The notes beneath the pieces are model-generated. The model did not search any database. It was not told the DNA's origin and worked only from the letters and a program-made list of their open reading frames with translations. Position numbers and translations under genes: made by a program. A stretch of DNA of 64,000 nt from Liquidambar formosana (lineage: Eukaryota > Streptophyta > Magnoliopsida > Saxifragales > Altingiaceae): assembly GCA_039720395.1 (NCBI GenBank), contig JBBPBK010000101.1:62001-126000 (forward strand), given 5' to 3'. Below, in pieces: positions 35,601 through 48,249 of this stretch (position 1 is the first letter of the stretch; each line of letters begins with the position of its first letter).

Positions 35601-37828
35601 ACTTCTTCTGAGTGAGCACTATCCAAGCATACCTGCTTCATTACATCCTTTACTCTTAGCCAAGCTCATCAGCCTGTATTTCAGTAATGACACAAAAGAC
35701 ATGCAGAGGTAGATTGATTTTTGCCTTTTGTTTTCTGATCCTTCTTACCTTCTTTATAAGGGTGGCCACTTATAATTACTTCACCTTTACTTTATAATCA
35801 GGTTGAAACAATGCCTATCTGTTTTCTTTGAGCATTACCCTTCCCTGTCAGCCAATCACAAGGCAAGTAACACAGAATCCACAATGTGATTTGTGTTTTA
35901 TAAATATAAAAAGAGAACTATACATGCTTTTGAATTTCCTTGCAAAGGCATAATTCTTTTTATATTGCAAGTGCAGAAGTGTTTATCAAAGGCTTTCATT
36001 CCAGTTATGCGTTCAATGTGGCCTGGCATCAACGGCAATCCAGGCGGATCTCCTGCTATTGTGTCTAACATGCGTAAACGTGCAGTCCAAGCATCCCGTA
36101 TTATGCTGCAGATGATGCAGGCTCCATTATACGGAAAGGAAACTGAAACGGAGGATGAAAATGGTAGCAGGGAATTGCCGGAAACTATGTGTGGCTCTGT
36201 GCAATCTTTACTTGAGTGTGGGGAGGAGGGGCTAGCAATACGCATAGCCACAGAGGTAATGGATCACTGCTGTAAGATTCACCTGCTATACAGTAAATGC
36301 TTCTCTGAAAGTGGCTAAAAGTTGAATATGTCAATCAGTTAATCCATTGTGCCATGTTTTGAAGCTGTGATATGACTTACTGTAGTGGAGCATTATGTCA
36401 ATGAGCTGAAATGGGAAGTCCATATTCTTGTATACTTCGCAGAATGTAAATCTTGCAAAATAACCAATTGTTGTGCTTTTTGTTTATCATCGTCCCCAGT
36501 TATATAATTTTAAAGAATTTCTGTCTGGTACCTCCCATTGAGTTTTGATTGGACTTAATTGGGCACCATTTAGGGTACCTAGATTTGGAATCCCTGTATC
36601 AATACTTTGTCAGGGATGGGAAGTCTAGTAGTTGGTATTTGGTTATAGTACATTTGCTAAACATGAGGAGGTCAAAGTGTTTGAAAACAAAATAGGGTGT
36701 GTGCTAAGTGTTTTTGAGTGAAAGTTGAGGGGATGAAACTGTAATTTCCACTAGATTTTATATAAAAAGAATACTGTTCTCAAATGTTGCTTGTTTCTTG
36801 ACATTAAACTTACCAAGTTGTTATTTTTATGCTTTGTTGAGGTGGCAAGTTTCCATACGAAGAAATCACCTGCCGAGAAATCATATGTCTCAGCACTCTG
36901 TAGAATACTTGTCTTGCTTCATTTTCGGTTATCAGAACAAGAGGCAATAAAGTTAATGAGGATGCTTTTGAACCGTGTGGCTGACTCTGTAGCGGCAGAG
37001 AAAGAGCTTGTGAAGGAGTTGAAGCGGATGGCTGAACGTCTTACAGCAGTTGACAGACATCCAGATCAGGAATTGTTGCAAGATCAAGCTAATCTTATTT
37101 TGGGTAACATCCTTCTCTTTTTCCAACGCAGTTCTTTAATGATTTTAGGCTAGATGTAGTGATTGGAACTGTAGTTCCAGGAAATGGTTGTTAAAAGTTT
37201 CCTAGCAATACTTGTTGAAAACAAAAATTTGGAAGGGTCCAAAATGAAGGATTAACTTGTTTTCTGAAATAACTGCTGGTTATGCTCCTACTTATTATTA
37301 TGCATTGATAGTTTGATACAATATCAATGGGAATCCAAACACAAAGGTGTGGGACTTCTGAAACCTTTTTCTCGATATGCAGCTTCAAGTTCTTTCAAGT
37401 TAACTGTAGTTCCAGTGACAAATTGTTGACGACCCTAATTGTCAGAAAATAAGATTTGTATTGAATTTCTTAAACAATTTGGTTTGCCTTTTGTTGTAGG
37501 GAGGTTAGAACTAGACTTGAACCTTAATCTGGATGGTTCGATGGCAATGCCATCAACACCTGGCCCCCATTCAACCAGACCAACCCGTTCCAGAAGACGA
37601 GTGAGGCATGAAGAGACCTCATCTGACGAAGAAATCTCTCCCACCTCTGTTGTCCCTAATATTCCTGGCACGTTGAGCACCCGCTCACAGAGGGCAAGCA
37701 AAACTGCAGCACTTACAAAGATGACCACGAATAGAGCTATTAGGATCAATGAAGACGATGAAGGGGAAGAAGGCTCGGAGGTGACTTCTCAAGAGGATTC
37801 TGATGAATCTGATCAGTGTACAGAATGA
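29625..37828 (+). CDS. CAP-G: Condensin complex subunit 3, CAP-G (12 coding exons, 1038 aa)
   Basis: HEAT-repeat, non-SMC subunit of condensin I, which compacts mitotic chromosomes with SMC2/SMC4, CAP-H and CAP-D2. Exons: 29625-29990, 31127-31330, 31624-31769, 31962-32230, 33071-33168, 34416-34563, 34642-35081, 35194-35708, 35802-35862, 35977-36255, 36842-37103 and 37500-37828. The joined frame is 3117 nt with no stop, near the roughly 1050 aa usual for plant CAP-G. Family blocks include RKLKELS near the N-terminus, VPVIRTFAVRALSRFA, EVRKTIVLSLPPS, HRFASRQLLLLGAMLDFSD, HLDVQRVAIRCLGLFGLLERKPS and KAFIPVMRSMWPGINGNPGGSP. The C-terminal tail is basic (TRPTRSRRRVRHEE) then acidic (EDDEGEEGSE) and looks disordered. 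Exon 9 ends at a GC donor; all other introns are GT-AG. The GA-rich leader is at 29587-29607. Confidence 0.95.
35863..35976 (+). other. GC-AG intron in CAP-G
   Basis: Exon 9 ends ...CACAAG and the intron begins GCAAGT. The rest of the donor is optimal, as expected for GC donors. It ends TGCAG before AAGTGTTTATC. This junction keeps phase 0 and gives NHK-KCLSKAF. The nearby GT at 35867 would shift the frame. Confidence 0.8.
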
Positions 37829-37997
37829 GAGTAGGTTGACATAAACATAGGGATCATTATTTACATGACACTATCGTTTGTTGTTGTATGGTTGTCTATC
37901 GTGTTAATTAGACTGCAGAGTTTGTACAGATGGATTGAGATTTTCAAATGATTTCGTTGTGGTTGTGTCAGACATGCAGCTTGTAGAACTAATACAA

Positions 37998-38003
37998 AAT
38001 AAA
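37998..38003 (+). terminator. Likely CAP-G polyadenylation signal
   Basis: AATAAA 170 bp beyond the stop codon at 37826-37828, in T-rich 3' UTR-like sequence. Confidence 0.4.
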
Positions 38004-38149
38004 CCTAGTTTTGCCACTGTAATGCTAGTCTACTGCCGTCATGCAAGCTTGTTGTGTGTAGTTCACTACCACCATCATCCAAGGTTTATTTTATTTTATT
38101 TTATTGTCTGTGATTTCTCAATACTTTAATCTCGTCTAGTTTAGCTTCT

Positions 38150-40033
38150 TGTCGAGTGCCTGACCGTGAAGCATTTTCCATCTGGGATTTTACCTCAACA
38201 TATATGAAAGTTGTAACAATTGGCATCCTTAGCTAGCACTATTTTTAGGCACTTTTATTTACCATGGTTGTTGTTTGTTAATACGTATGAGTTTGTCACA
38301 TGAGCCAGCCTGAACCCAGTTTAAATAGGCTCAGCTCTGCTAGCTCATTGAGTGCAAGCCAGGACTGGGATGGGTCAAGATTCAATTCAAATTGTTACCA
38401 TATATAAACCTTCTGATCTACTGGCCTCGAGTTTTCGTAAAGTTTTATAGCCCTAAAGTTTGTGGTTTTTTTGTTTGATTCGCAAACCTAAGCCCCTTTT
38501 AATTATAACAGGCCCAAGTCAAGCTTGATTATTATCGTCTCACTTCGTTAGGCTAGTTATCGCGCATGTACGTGTGTTGTGGACCTCTTAAATAGAGAAT
38601 TAAGAATTGATAGAACTTATAATGTGTTACCTTTGTTTTGGCCATCAAAGGGAATGGTGATATTCTTGTATTTAGTTTGTGATGGATGATTGTTCTTGAT
38701 CGAAGTTGGGGAACCAAAAACAAAACAATAGATGGCTTAATCCGCCTTGAGTTAATTTGGACCAGCCCTGCTATCAAAATTCAATGCGAGGGGCAGAATC
38801 TAAGTAATAAACATCAGAGGTAAAGAAATTGAACCTTAATTCAACGTATATCTTTGTTAAGAATCCAAGTTCTATCCATTGGAAGACTAAGATTATGGTT
38901 GCTGAAAAATATCATTGCAAATGGGGGTAGGGAACTCTATACCTTAACTGGAAGATTTCAATTTGTTGAAAGAGAAATTCTAATTCGAGAATGGCTTCTT
39001 GTGAAAACTATCTTTGTTTAGAAAAGGTATTTCTTAGATTATGTAATATATAGTTTGGATTACTTTCGTGATGTTGCGTAGTGATCTGAGATCAGAGCAA
39101 TCCATGATAATTATGTGTTGGTGCATGAATTCTATGCACAGTCATGGACTACTCAAATCTTGGATCATTGGCAATGTGTGTGATGTCATGTGTGTGTTCC
39201 AAAATTCCAAAACCATGTGATGTAATGTAATATAATATTGGGTTAATTGCTTATTAGTACCTTCAACTTTTCTAATTGTGTCAAACCAATTCTCAAATCT
39301 GGGACCACTTTAAAAATCACCCGTCAATATGGAACAGCAGATGACACTCGTCACTTGACTTGATGAAATATACACGTGACACTTCGTGTTTGCTTACGTG
39401 AAACACATGTGGTAAGAGACTATCCATTTCCCGGCCAAATGATCTCACGTGAAGTATGTGGTCAGATCTGCCTTGATGCGTAATGATTAAAAATTTTCCT
39501 TTAAGGCTTAGGTTGCTGTAAAGTTATCGATTTGAAGCCACAATCTCGTAAAACCAGCAAAAATGAACAAGTAAACAAATACAATAGAACGATACCTTAA
39601 AAAAAGAGAATACAAAAGGAAACATAGCAATTGAATTATTGGAAGGGAAAAAAAATAGAAAAGGAAAATAGAGGGGAAGAGAGATTGTAGCAGAGGTTTG
39701 TGAAGGTTCTAATAGAAAGAAACATGAGGGGTAGTTTTCGAGTATGTCATGGATTTGTGGATTGGCTAGTCAAGATAAAAGCATAAGGATCCTAATCAGT
39801 AATCACATCAATTCCCTTTTGGATTAGGATCTTCTCCATTAATTACATCATCCAGTAAAAGTTGGATCATTGAATGATTGATGGGTGCCATATGAATTGG
39901 TGGGCCCTATAAGATATGAAGGGACCAAATTTTACTTAGATCATCCAATAAATGAAGAGAAGCCTTTTCCTAAATATCCCCTTATAATGTTGTCTTTTTA
40001 TTGTTTTTATTATTATTATTTATTTATTAACTA
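38150..40033. other. Intergenic, transposon scraps
   Basis: No gene. A segment from about 39239 starts GGGTTAATTGCTTATTAGTACC, resembling the terminus of element A (GGGTTAATTACGATTTAGTACC). It is a diverged relative or fragment; no matching opposite end was found. Confidence 0.4.
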
Positions 40034-40214
40034 TTAGGCTGCATTTGGTATGCTTGAATAGAATGGAATGGTCATGGGAATGGAATGCAAAAGAGAATAA
40101 AAAGAATGGTTATTCTCAATGGTCATTCCATGCCTTTATTTGGTGCAATTAGGGAAAGGAATGAAAACATATTATGGGAATTGAAAAAAAAAGGGTTAAT
40201 TACGATTTAGTACC

Positions 40215-43200
40215 TGTGGACCTAGGAAAGTGGCCCACAATGGATAAAAAGGGAGTCCCCATCTCATTTTTTAAAGGAAACAAGGAAAACCCTAAAATGT
40301 TTTATTTTCCAAAACAAGTGACTCCATGTTTAAAAATGGTAAGGCAAAAGACCTTTTGAAAACCAAAGATAGTGAATTCGGAGGCTAAGTTACGATATGG
40401 GAAGGTTCTAGGCAAAGCCTATAGGCACCCATATCGCCCTAACGGTCTCTTAATTTAATTGGACTAAATCAAAGTCTTAAACACACATAAATTATCAATT
40501 ATCATTACAAGATAGCATGCATATCATCTATTCATTCATCCACATAAGCAAGATAATAAAAGAGAAAAGAGATAAAAAAAGAAAGAAAAGAAAATATAGA
40601 ATACTTAGTATCCTAGGGCGGACTTAAACTTCAAAGTGAGTGCCTATGTACCATGTATGGAAATATATGGATCAAAGTCCACGTAGTTTAAAGGTAATAG
40701 GGTTATAACATAATAGAAGCTTATGATAAGCCCTAAGTTTCCTTTCATAAAATATAGAAGTTTCTAAAGATAAATGATTTTCAAAAGATCTTTAAAAAAT
40801 ATGATATTTCAAATAAAGATAGGAACTTTTTATTAAAAAGGAATTTTTTTATAAAAGGAAACTATTGGAGTTACCATGTTCCCCTATTAAGAAATAACCC
40901 TAAGAGGGAGAAGGGAAAGTTTTAAGAAAGGAAAGGTGAATTAGGGCACCTTCAAACCCTACTTACCTTAAGCAATAGCAACCTGTCAAAATAACCACCC
41001 CATTTCATCAGGTAATTACTTTATTTGCAAGATTTCATCTTACTATAGCCAAAATAATCACCCCACATTGGTAGGATAATTGCACTTGTCACATCCCACT
41101 TTCTATGGGTTTGTATTTGTCAAGCACCTGTAATTTGCATGCAATATACACAAAAAATACCAACCAACCAAACTAGTTTCCAACCAAGCAATTATCATGC
41201 TAAAACATAGGCAATCACATGCTCAAAATATGACATCAATGACAATAAACAAATCTGGACAGAATTGAAATAAGGCCTAAAATCATCCATAAGTCATGTG
41301 AATAACACGAATCATGAACTAACAAAAACCCTAATTCAACCCTAGAACCATGACAATGCATAAAAACCCTAAAATCCACTATATGAATGCAAAAATATCA
41401 TAGTTATTCTATATGCAAAACTTATGCAGCAACCATGAAGAAAAAAACCAATGAAAAACCCTAAACTACCATGCTACATGAAACTAAACTAAAACAAGGA
41501 TGATAGAAACCCTAGAATCACAACTGTGCATTAAATCACATGAAACAACCCTCTAACATGCAAAACTACCCATAAGCAATATTCTAATCATGCATATTAA
41601 CTAATAGAAGCATCAACACATGATAAAAATGTAAGTTTTAACATGAAATATAGCTATTCTAAGCAAAACCCTAATTTCAGCACAATAGAAATCCTAGAAT
41701 CACAACCATGCATTGAATCACATAAAACAACCCTCTAACATGCAAAACTACCCATGAGCAACATTCTAATCATGCATATTAACTAATAAAAGTATGAACA
41801 CATGATAAAAATGCAAGCTTGAACATGAAATATAGCTATTCTAAGCAAAACACTAATTTCAGCACAATAGAAACCCTAGAATCACAACCATGCCTTAAAT
41901 CACAAGCAATAATCCAATTACATGCATAACTCATCATGAATAACATTTAAACCATATATATTAACTATTAGAAGTATCAACACATGATAAAAATACTAAC
42001 TTAAATATGCAATAGAACTATTCTAAGTGAAACTCTAATTTCAGCATAAAGGGAGTAGAGGTATACCTGTGGTGGAGTTCTCTTGTTGCTGTAGAGACTT
42101 CTTCTCCTCCTATGAACAACTAGAAACATTCTCCTTCAAGCCTCCATACAAACCCTAACTCTCCTTTGGAACTCTTTCTCACTTTCTTTCTCCAAAAATT
42201 AGGTTAAAATACATAAAAGTGGTTCTAGTTGCCTTCCAAGTGTCCCCCCAATGCTAGAACATAGAGGGGTATTTATAGAGTTTGAGGGGAATCCATCAAT
42301 AGTTGGGATTAAAACCCTAAATATTGATCCAAGGGTCCTTAGAGACTTCCTTGGGGCTCAAGTAGGTTTATTAGGGTTGAAAATAAGAAGAAATGGCAGC
42401 TAGAGGCAGAATAGTTCGAGAAAATAGGAAGGGAATCCCGTTTTAGCATAAAAATGGAGAGTGGCTCGGGTGACCACATGGGCTCGGGCGGCTAGCAGCC
42501 TGGGCCCAGGCAGCTAGCCGCCCTGCCCAGGCTGCTAGCCGCCCAGGCCTGGGTGGTCACTTGAGGCTTTGTCATCTCTTGCCTATTCTGAGCACTTTCA
42601 GTTTCTAAATGTGTTTAAGGGGTCAAATCAACTTTGATTTTGACGAAACGAAAGCCAAAACGACCGTGCTTTGAAGAGGAATGTAATTTAAGACATTTTA
42701 GGGAAAAAATCCATAACAATGGCTGCATAGTTAGGTTTTACAAAGGCGGTTAACTGCTATGCACCACCATTGCTAAGCTTATGTATGCACATAGGGTCAC
42801 ACCAAATGCTTTTCAATTCAAAATTCAACATTCTAAAACACATTTGGGGATGAAATTAAGACTAATCAAAGTCAAATAAGTGAGAATTGAGTGAAAATCA
42901 TGAGTCGATTTGAGCTAACCCAAAGTGGGTTTCTTAACCGACTTGAACCATATTGAGCCATTTTAATCTTGAACCATCAATTCATCAAATTGAACCCATA
43001 AATACCTCAAATGTATCCATATGAACTCCAATTGACAACTCCGAGATCATTTCAAGGTCAAACGGAAAGTTTGTGACCTAAAAGACGATTATGCCTCTTA
43101 AGTCGCAAAATTTCTTATTAACCCTTAAGATCAACTCCAAATCGAACCAAAATTCATACACATTATCCTCAAGACCCTAGAAACTCAATGCAAAAGACTA

Positions 43201-43272
43201 GACTAAAAAATAAAATAAAAAGACACATAAAATGACAAACCCTAGCTATAGTGGCAAAAATAGGGTGTGATA
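40215..43272 (-). mobile_element. Solo LTR E (3.06 kb) inside element A
   Basis: Flanked by a perfect 5-bp GTACC duplication (40210-40214 and 43273-43277). In minus orientation it starts TATCACACCCTATTTTTGCC (the expected TG mutated to TA) and ends CCTAGGTCCACA. A TATA box (CTATAAATA, minus) lies near 42270-42280. It is of the same family as 1819-4998, sharing ACTTAGTATCCTAGG, the GATATGGGTGCCTATAGGC block and the terminal block. There is no interior. Confidence 0.8.
42482..42556. repeat. GC-rich palindrome array in LTR E, core GCTAGC
   Basis: Three GGC-N-GCTAGC-N-GCC palindromes have GCTAGC at 42491, 42513 and 42534, spacings of 22 and 21 bp. Between the first two lies the perfect palindrome CCTGGGCCCAGG. 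In minus orientation the array is about 200 bp upstream of the LTR TATA box. It is a sharp GC island in AT-rich sequence. Confidence 0.9.
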
Positions 43273-44822
43273 GTACCATCAACTTTAGGGTGAGTTTCAA
43301 TCTAGGCCACAAACTAGACATTGACTCGATTTTGAGATAATTTTAATTTTTATGCTTCAATGTGGGACAACCATTGACGTCGGTCAGTAAAATTAATGGA
43401 GGGCTCACGTCGCCGCACGTGCATACTGAGGTGGATCTTATGTGACACTTGACCTACTTATTCATGGAAGTGGATCCTTTGCCACACCATGGCAAAGGCA
43501 ATCTTACAATACTTTTTATTACGGCGCGCCACGTTGTTTAAAGAGAGATCCAACGGTTTTCTTATTATCTTGCAAAACTATTCTATAAACGGTATCATTT
43601 TGAAATAATTGAAAAAAAAGAAAAGAAAAAAAAAAAGCAAACAAAGTGCTGTCTTCCTCTTCCTAACACCGTTTCCCTCTTCTCTCCTTTTTTCTTTCTC
43701 CAACGTCCTCCGGTAGCCCCTTCTACGATGCTATTCTCCAAAACTCCTCTTCCACTTGACTTGGTTCAAAACTTTAAGTCTTAATAAACCCATTCATGGC
43801 TCCAAATATACCCTTTTGAACAAAACCCTAAGCTCCCCAATTATAAGACCCACAACACCCCAACTCAATTAGGTTCAAAACTATAACAAATCCATTAATT
43901 ACTTTACTGGGTTCAAGAAATCATTGGAGAAGATCACCACCAATGATTACATTTGCATTAGCATCACGGATCTAACACCTTTTCGCTATTGCCATGTCTT
44001 CCTCTATTATAACCCCAACAACCGAATTCGCCTGGAGCATTAAATTCCATAATTTTTATGTCTTCTGCAATGGGAATCCTTAAAGTGGTGGACGTAATGG
44101 TTATCGAAGGGGTGAACAGCAAAATAGGTGACGGCGGCATTTGATCAGACAAACAAGCTTTTTCGGCGAGGGAGGTGTTCGATGAGGGAGGACTGGTGAT
44201 TTCTTTATCTCTTTTTGTTAACCCTTTTTTTTAAGAATTTTAGAATGTCATCGTTTGAGGACTACAAGTGTTAAAAAAAAAAAAAAGAAGGGAAAATTAC
44301 ACTTTGTCCCCCTCATCTTTAGGTCGGAATCACTTTTCATCCCTCATCTACAAAATCCTACAAATAACCCACTAAACTATTGGAAATTGATTATGGATTG
44401 ACGCCGTTAATGGAATGAATGAAATGACAATAATACCCTTTAGATTTTTATGGCTAAAAATGCAAAATGACATAAATGCCTCGCTTTATTTCTCCCATGC
44501 GCATTATCAAGCTATTTTAAAGCTTCCCAAGGAAGCTTCTAGAGCAACTTTTCTTTGGCTTTTCATCTTCTGGACTCCATACATTCACGGTTGCAGGATA
44601 ATAACTATATTTGAGAGTACAGGCTATCTTCCATCAGGTTCCTCACTCTTCTAGCTTCTTTTCACTGGTTTGCATTAGTGTTGACACCCAATTTTGTACC
44701 TGCCTGACATTTTGGACCACCTTTAAGTCCAATGATGAAGGGCAGCAGCAGATGAACTACCACAAGCGAGCCCGAAGGACCCATGTAGGCACAATGTGGC
44801 TTTTTGATAGTTTTTGATACCC

Positions 44823-44965
44823 CATGATCATATGAGTATGGTTCATGCACGTACATACATCTTCCATGCACGTACGATCATGCAACCTGGTTTTTTGATA
44901 CTCCATGATTGTATGAGCATGGATCATGCACGTACGTGCATCTTCCATGCACGTACGATCATGCC
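44823..44965. repeat. CATGCACGTACG palindrome array in LTR C, duplicated 81-bp unit
   Basis: CATGCACGTAC units start at 44844, 44865, 44925 and 44946, that is, pairs 21 bp apart. The pair sits in an 81-bp tandem duplication (TTTTTGATAC at 44811 and 44892). One copy is the perfect 16-mer ATGCACGTACGTGCAT (44926-44941). The array ends about 115 bp before the LTR TATA box. The same 16-mer recurs at 45653-45668. Confidence 0.9.
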
Positions 44966-45668
44966 CTTTATTTTTGAAATTTTCAGCTTTTCCCCCCCCA
45001 AATCGTTTCTTTCCTTGTGAAACCCCTGCGTTGACAGCTGCTTGATGGCGGCTGAGAAACCCTAATGAAATACCTCCCTATATATACCCCACTTTCAACC
45101 AAGAGAAGGGATCCAACTTTTGCACCCAGCCTCTACCTCGAAAGATCCAAAAACTCATAGTTATGACTGCAGCAAGTCCGAAAGGCGAGTTTGTGGAGTA
45201 ATCGCTGTTGCTCGTACCTGAGGGTAACGATTTTCAATCCTTTATTCCATTTCTTTGTGATTTAGCATCATTATTAATTGTATGAAATGTGCATAACATC
45301 TTCCGCATCCCTTTCATTTAATGGTGGGCATTCATATTCGTTTTAGCATCTATTCATCCCTCGCATATGATATTCAAGATTCTAAATATTGTTCAGGATA
45401 AAGGATAGGAAGAATCATGTAATCATATTTGTCCATCAATTCCGATATTCAACTCGCATGATTTAGGCCTGCGCATACAAGCATCATTTATTGCGTGCAC
45501 ATCCTCATCAATATTTGCTTTCATTCTTTCATCATTTAAATTTAGGTCATTTTTATTACCTTTGAGTCACATTCAAGCCAATTTCCTATATATATCCGAG
45601 TCACAGATTCATTCGAGCAGAGCATGGTAAGTGTTAAGCTGATTTATTGAGCATGCACGTACGTGCAT

Positions 45669-48249
45669 TGTCACGCCCCGACTCGGAGAGTCGACACGTG
45701 GATAAAAGTCAAAGTAAAAAGGTGTACACGTGGATAAGTCAGAGTATAAAAGTTGCGGAAGACTTAGTCAAATCCACGTGTATTTTTTTTTTTATAATAT
45801 TTTTAATAATAATGGTGCCAGCTCATCAATAATACCCAAATAATTAATATGAAATATTATGCTCACACATCATGCCCATAATAATATATGGTCCCAAAAT
45901 AATGCCAACATCCCTGGCACATAGGTTGGATTCAAACTATTCAAGGTTCATTAAGTAATAATGGTAATAACAATAATAATAATAGAAATGTCCATACATC
46001 AAAATAACATAGTCTCTATGTAATGCACGTGCATCTATCCTCATCCATGACTATGTTAGTATGCCACCTTCAAGTTCCAACCTCAGATTATGCCACTAGG
46101 CATCCGCCATCGGCAAACCCTCACTCATCACCTGATCATCTGAAATAATAATAGGATGAGCTGCAAAGCCCAATAGGAAATATGTGTGGATTCTATGCAA
46201 TTAATATATGTGCAGATACATGGTATATGAATTAAAATTATTTAATTACTCAAAATCAAATATCAGTCACAAATCAATACTTTATGTGGGTTTTGAGTTA
46301 ATTTCCCAAAATTCTCATAGTATCTCCAATTCCCAAGACTATGGGATCAAACCATGCATCAACCGTCGCTAATCACAGGTTACGTCGTCACGTCAACCCC
46401 CGGCTCAGCCAAGCAAGAAAATAACCAACACCTACGCGGCGTTCTTCCTCGAGGGCTTCAGGGTCTTTCACCCAAGGGCACTTTACCCTGCTTGCTATTC
46501 GCGGAGTATTCTCAACGCAGGACACCACTTCATTGTGATGCCCCCACCCGTTTGATGCATACCAAGACCCAAGGTCCATATATCCAAAACATTTTCCATC
46601 ATTCAAATAAATATCCGAGTGTCCAAAAGTATCCATAAACATGTTTGATAAATTTCTAGAATTTCAGTAACATTTCTAAAGCATTTCCAAGTAAACAACA
46701 TTTATAAAGCATTTTTCCAAGATCCAAGTATCATGAAAATTCCATACATTTAACAGATATTTCACAATAACATTTAAACGAGTATATAACCATGTATCTT
46801 TAAGGAACAATATAAAACAGTCGTATCAAATGATATATTGAAGGATTCCCTAAATTTTGAACAAGTAATAAAAATATTTGGTTATAAATCAGTGGGAAAA
46901 TCCAAAAATATCATTAAAGCATTTAAAATCACATTTATAGAACAACACCATATTAAATGTAAAGAAGCCACATTTCCTCCTCAATTGCGAGCAATACCAA
47001 CCCAAAACCACGTGATAGACACTGACAATGCGAATGCAGCGTTAATGCTCCCTAGGGTCCTCCCGAGGACCGATAAAATCTGATAATTATGCATACGTAA
47101 TCTTTAGGTAAATTTAAAAATAAATATAACGCACTCAAAAATTACTATTGGCCTTCTAACAGTAAACTATGGTCCCAAAATCATCAAAATAATTTTTAAA
47201 ACACTCTCTATAATTTCTGGGAATTTTCTGTAATTTTTGGAATTTTCTGATATTTTCTGGAATTTTTAATAAATATTAATTTGGCCAAAAAGTCAAACTA
47301 CAGTCAAACTTGGTCAAAATGATCAACTAAGGGTCCCACATGGTAGGGCCCTCCAAGACGAGTCCAACGGTCAAATTTGGGGTTCATATGATTATCGTAT
47401 GGCTTTTAAATGCGTGAGAACACGGTAAGGTACACAGATGCACCCACACAGGATCATAGACCTATGGGGACATCTTCAACCTCCCGCGGGTTGAATTGTG
47501 TAACCGGGTTACACCGTGTGTTCAACGGGCCAACTTCGACGATTAATATCTCTCTTGTTTCTTAACCGTTTTCAGTGATTCAAGTGTCGAATCGAAGCTC
47601 ATGCGGAGTACTACGTGCGACTATAAATTGTTCATTCAGAATCCTATAAAATCATATTCGTTTTTAAGCCTAAAGTTTCGGGTTTTCATGATCCAAAATT
47701 CTAAAATTTCTAAAACTTCAACCTACAGTCAATTTCTCTAAAATTTGACACTACCATGGTGTTCCTTGGTCCCAAAAACATAAAATATAATCATCCTTTC
47801 TAAGAATAACATAAGAAAATAAAATTGCATATACATATATATATATACACAGTACGTGATATTTATATATGAAATCAACGATAGAGGAGGTGAGGATTTT
47901 ACCTCACTAAGAGAGCTCCACGAACTCAGCCAAAAACCTCTACCAGACCACTCTGTTTTTTTCTCCTCTGTTCTTCCTCAATTTCTCTCTCTCTGTTGCT
48001 CTTTCTCTAACTCTCTGTCTCGATCCCTCTATACATATAAATATAACCAAAGCAGATGCCAGTGGTAGGTGCAGCTAATGATTCCTCTATACATATATAT
48101 ATATATATCCAAAGAAAACGCAAGTGGTGGGTGCGGCTATGGGTGCGGCTAATGATCCCTCTATACATATATATATATATCTGAAGCAAATGCAAGTGGT
48201 GGGTTCAGCTAATGATCCCTCTATATATATAAATAATTCAGGTCATCAC
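45669..48249 (+). mobile_element. Probable solo LTR D (level 6) nested in LTR C
   Basis: Begins TGTCACGCCCCGACTCGG, a very common plant Ty3/gypsy LTR start, and plausibly ends AGGTCATCACA at 48249. It includes the GAGGATTTTACCTCACT block often seen in gypsy LTRs (47888-47907). The flanks (TGCAT and TATGA) do not match. Either the end is misplaced or the solo LTR came from recombination between two elements. It removes cleanly from LTR C in the sense that C's own ends and duplication remain outside. Confidence 0.5.
48022..48240. repeat. Minisatellite of about 57-75-bp units with TA cores
   Basis: GAT(C/T)CCTCTATACATAT starts units at about 48022, 48079, 48154 and 48212. Each is followed by a TA tract, GCAAGTGGTGGGTGC-like sequence and GCTAATGAT. 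It lies near the 3' end of LTR D. Confidence 0.85.

Noticed and set aside
46354..46642. Overlapping sense and antisense frames of 84-94 codons
   Set aside because: Lies inside LTR D in a locally GC-richer part of the LTR; no domain recognised.
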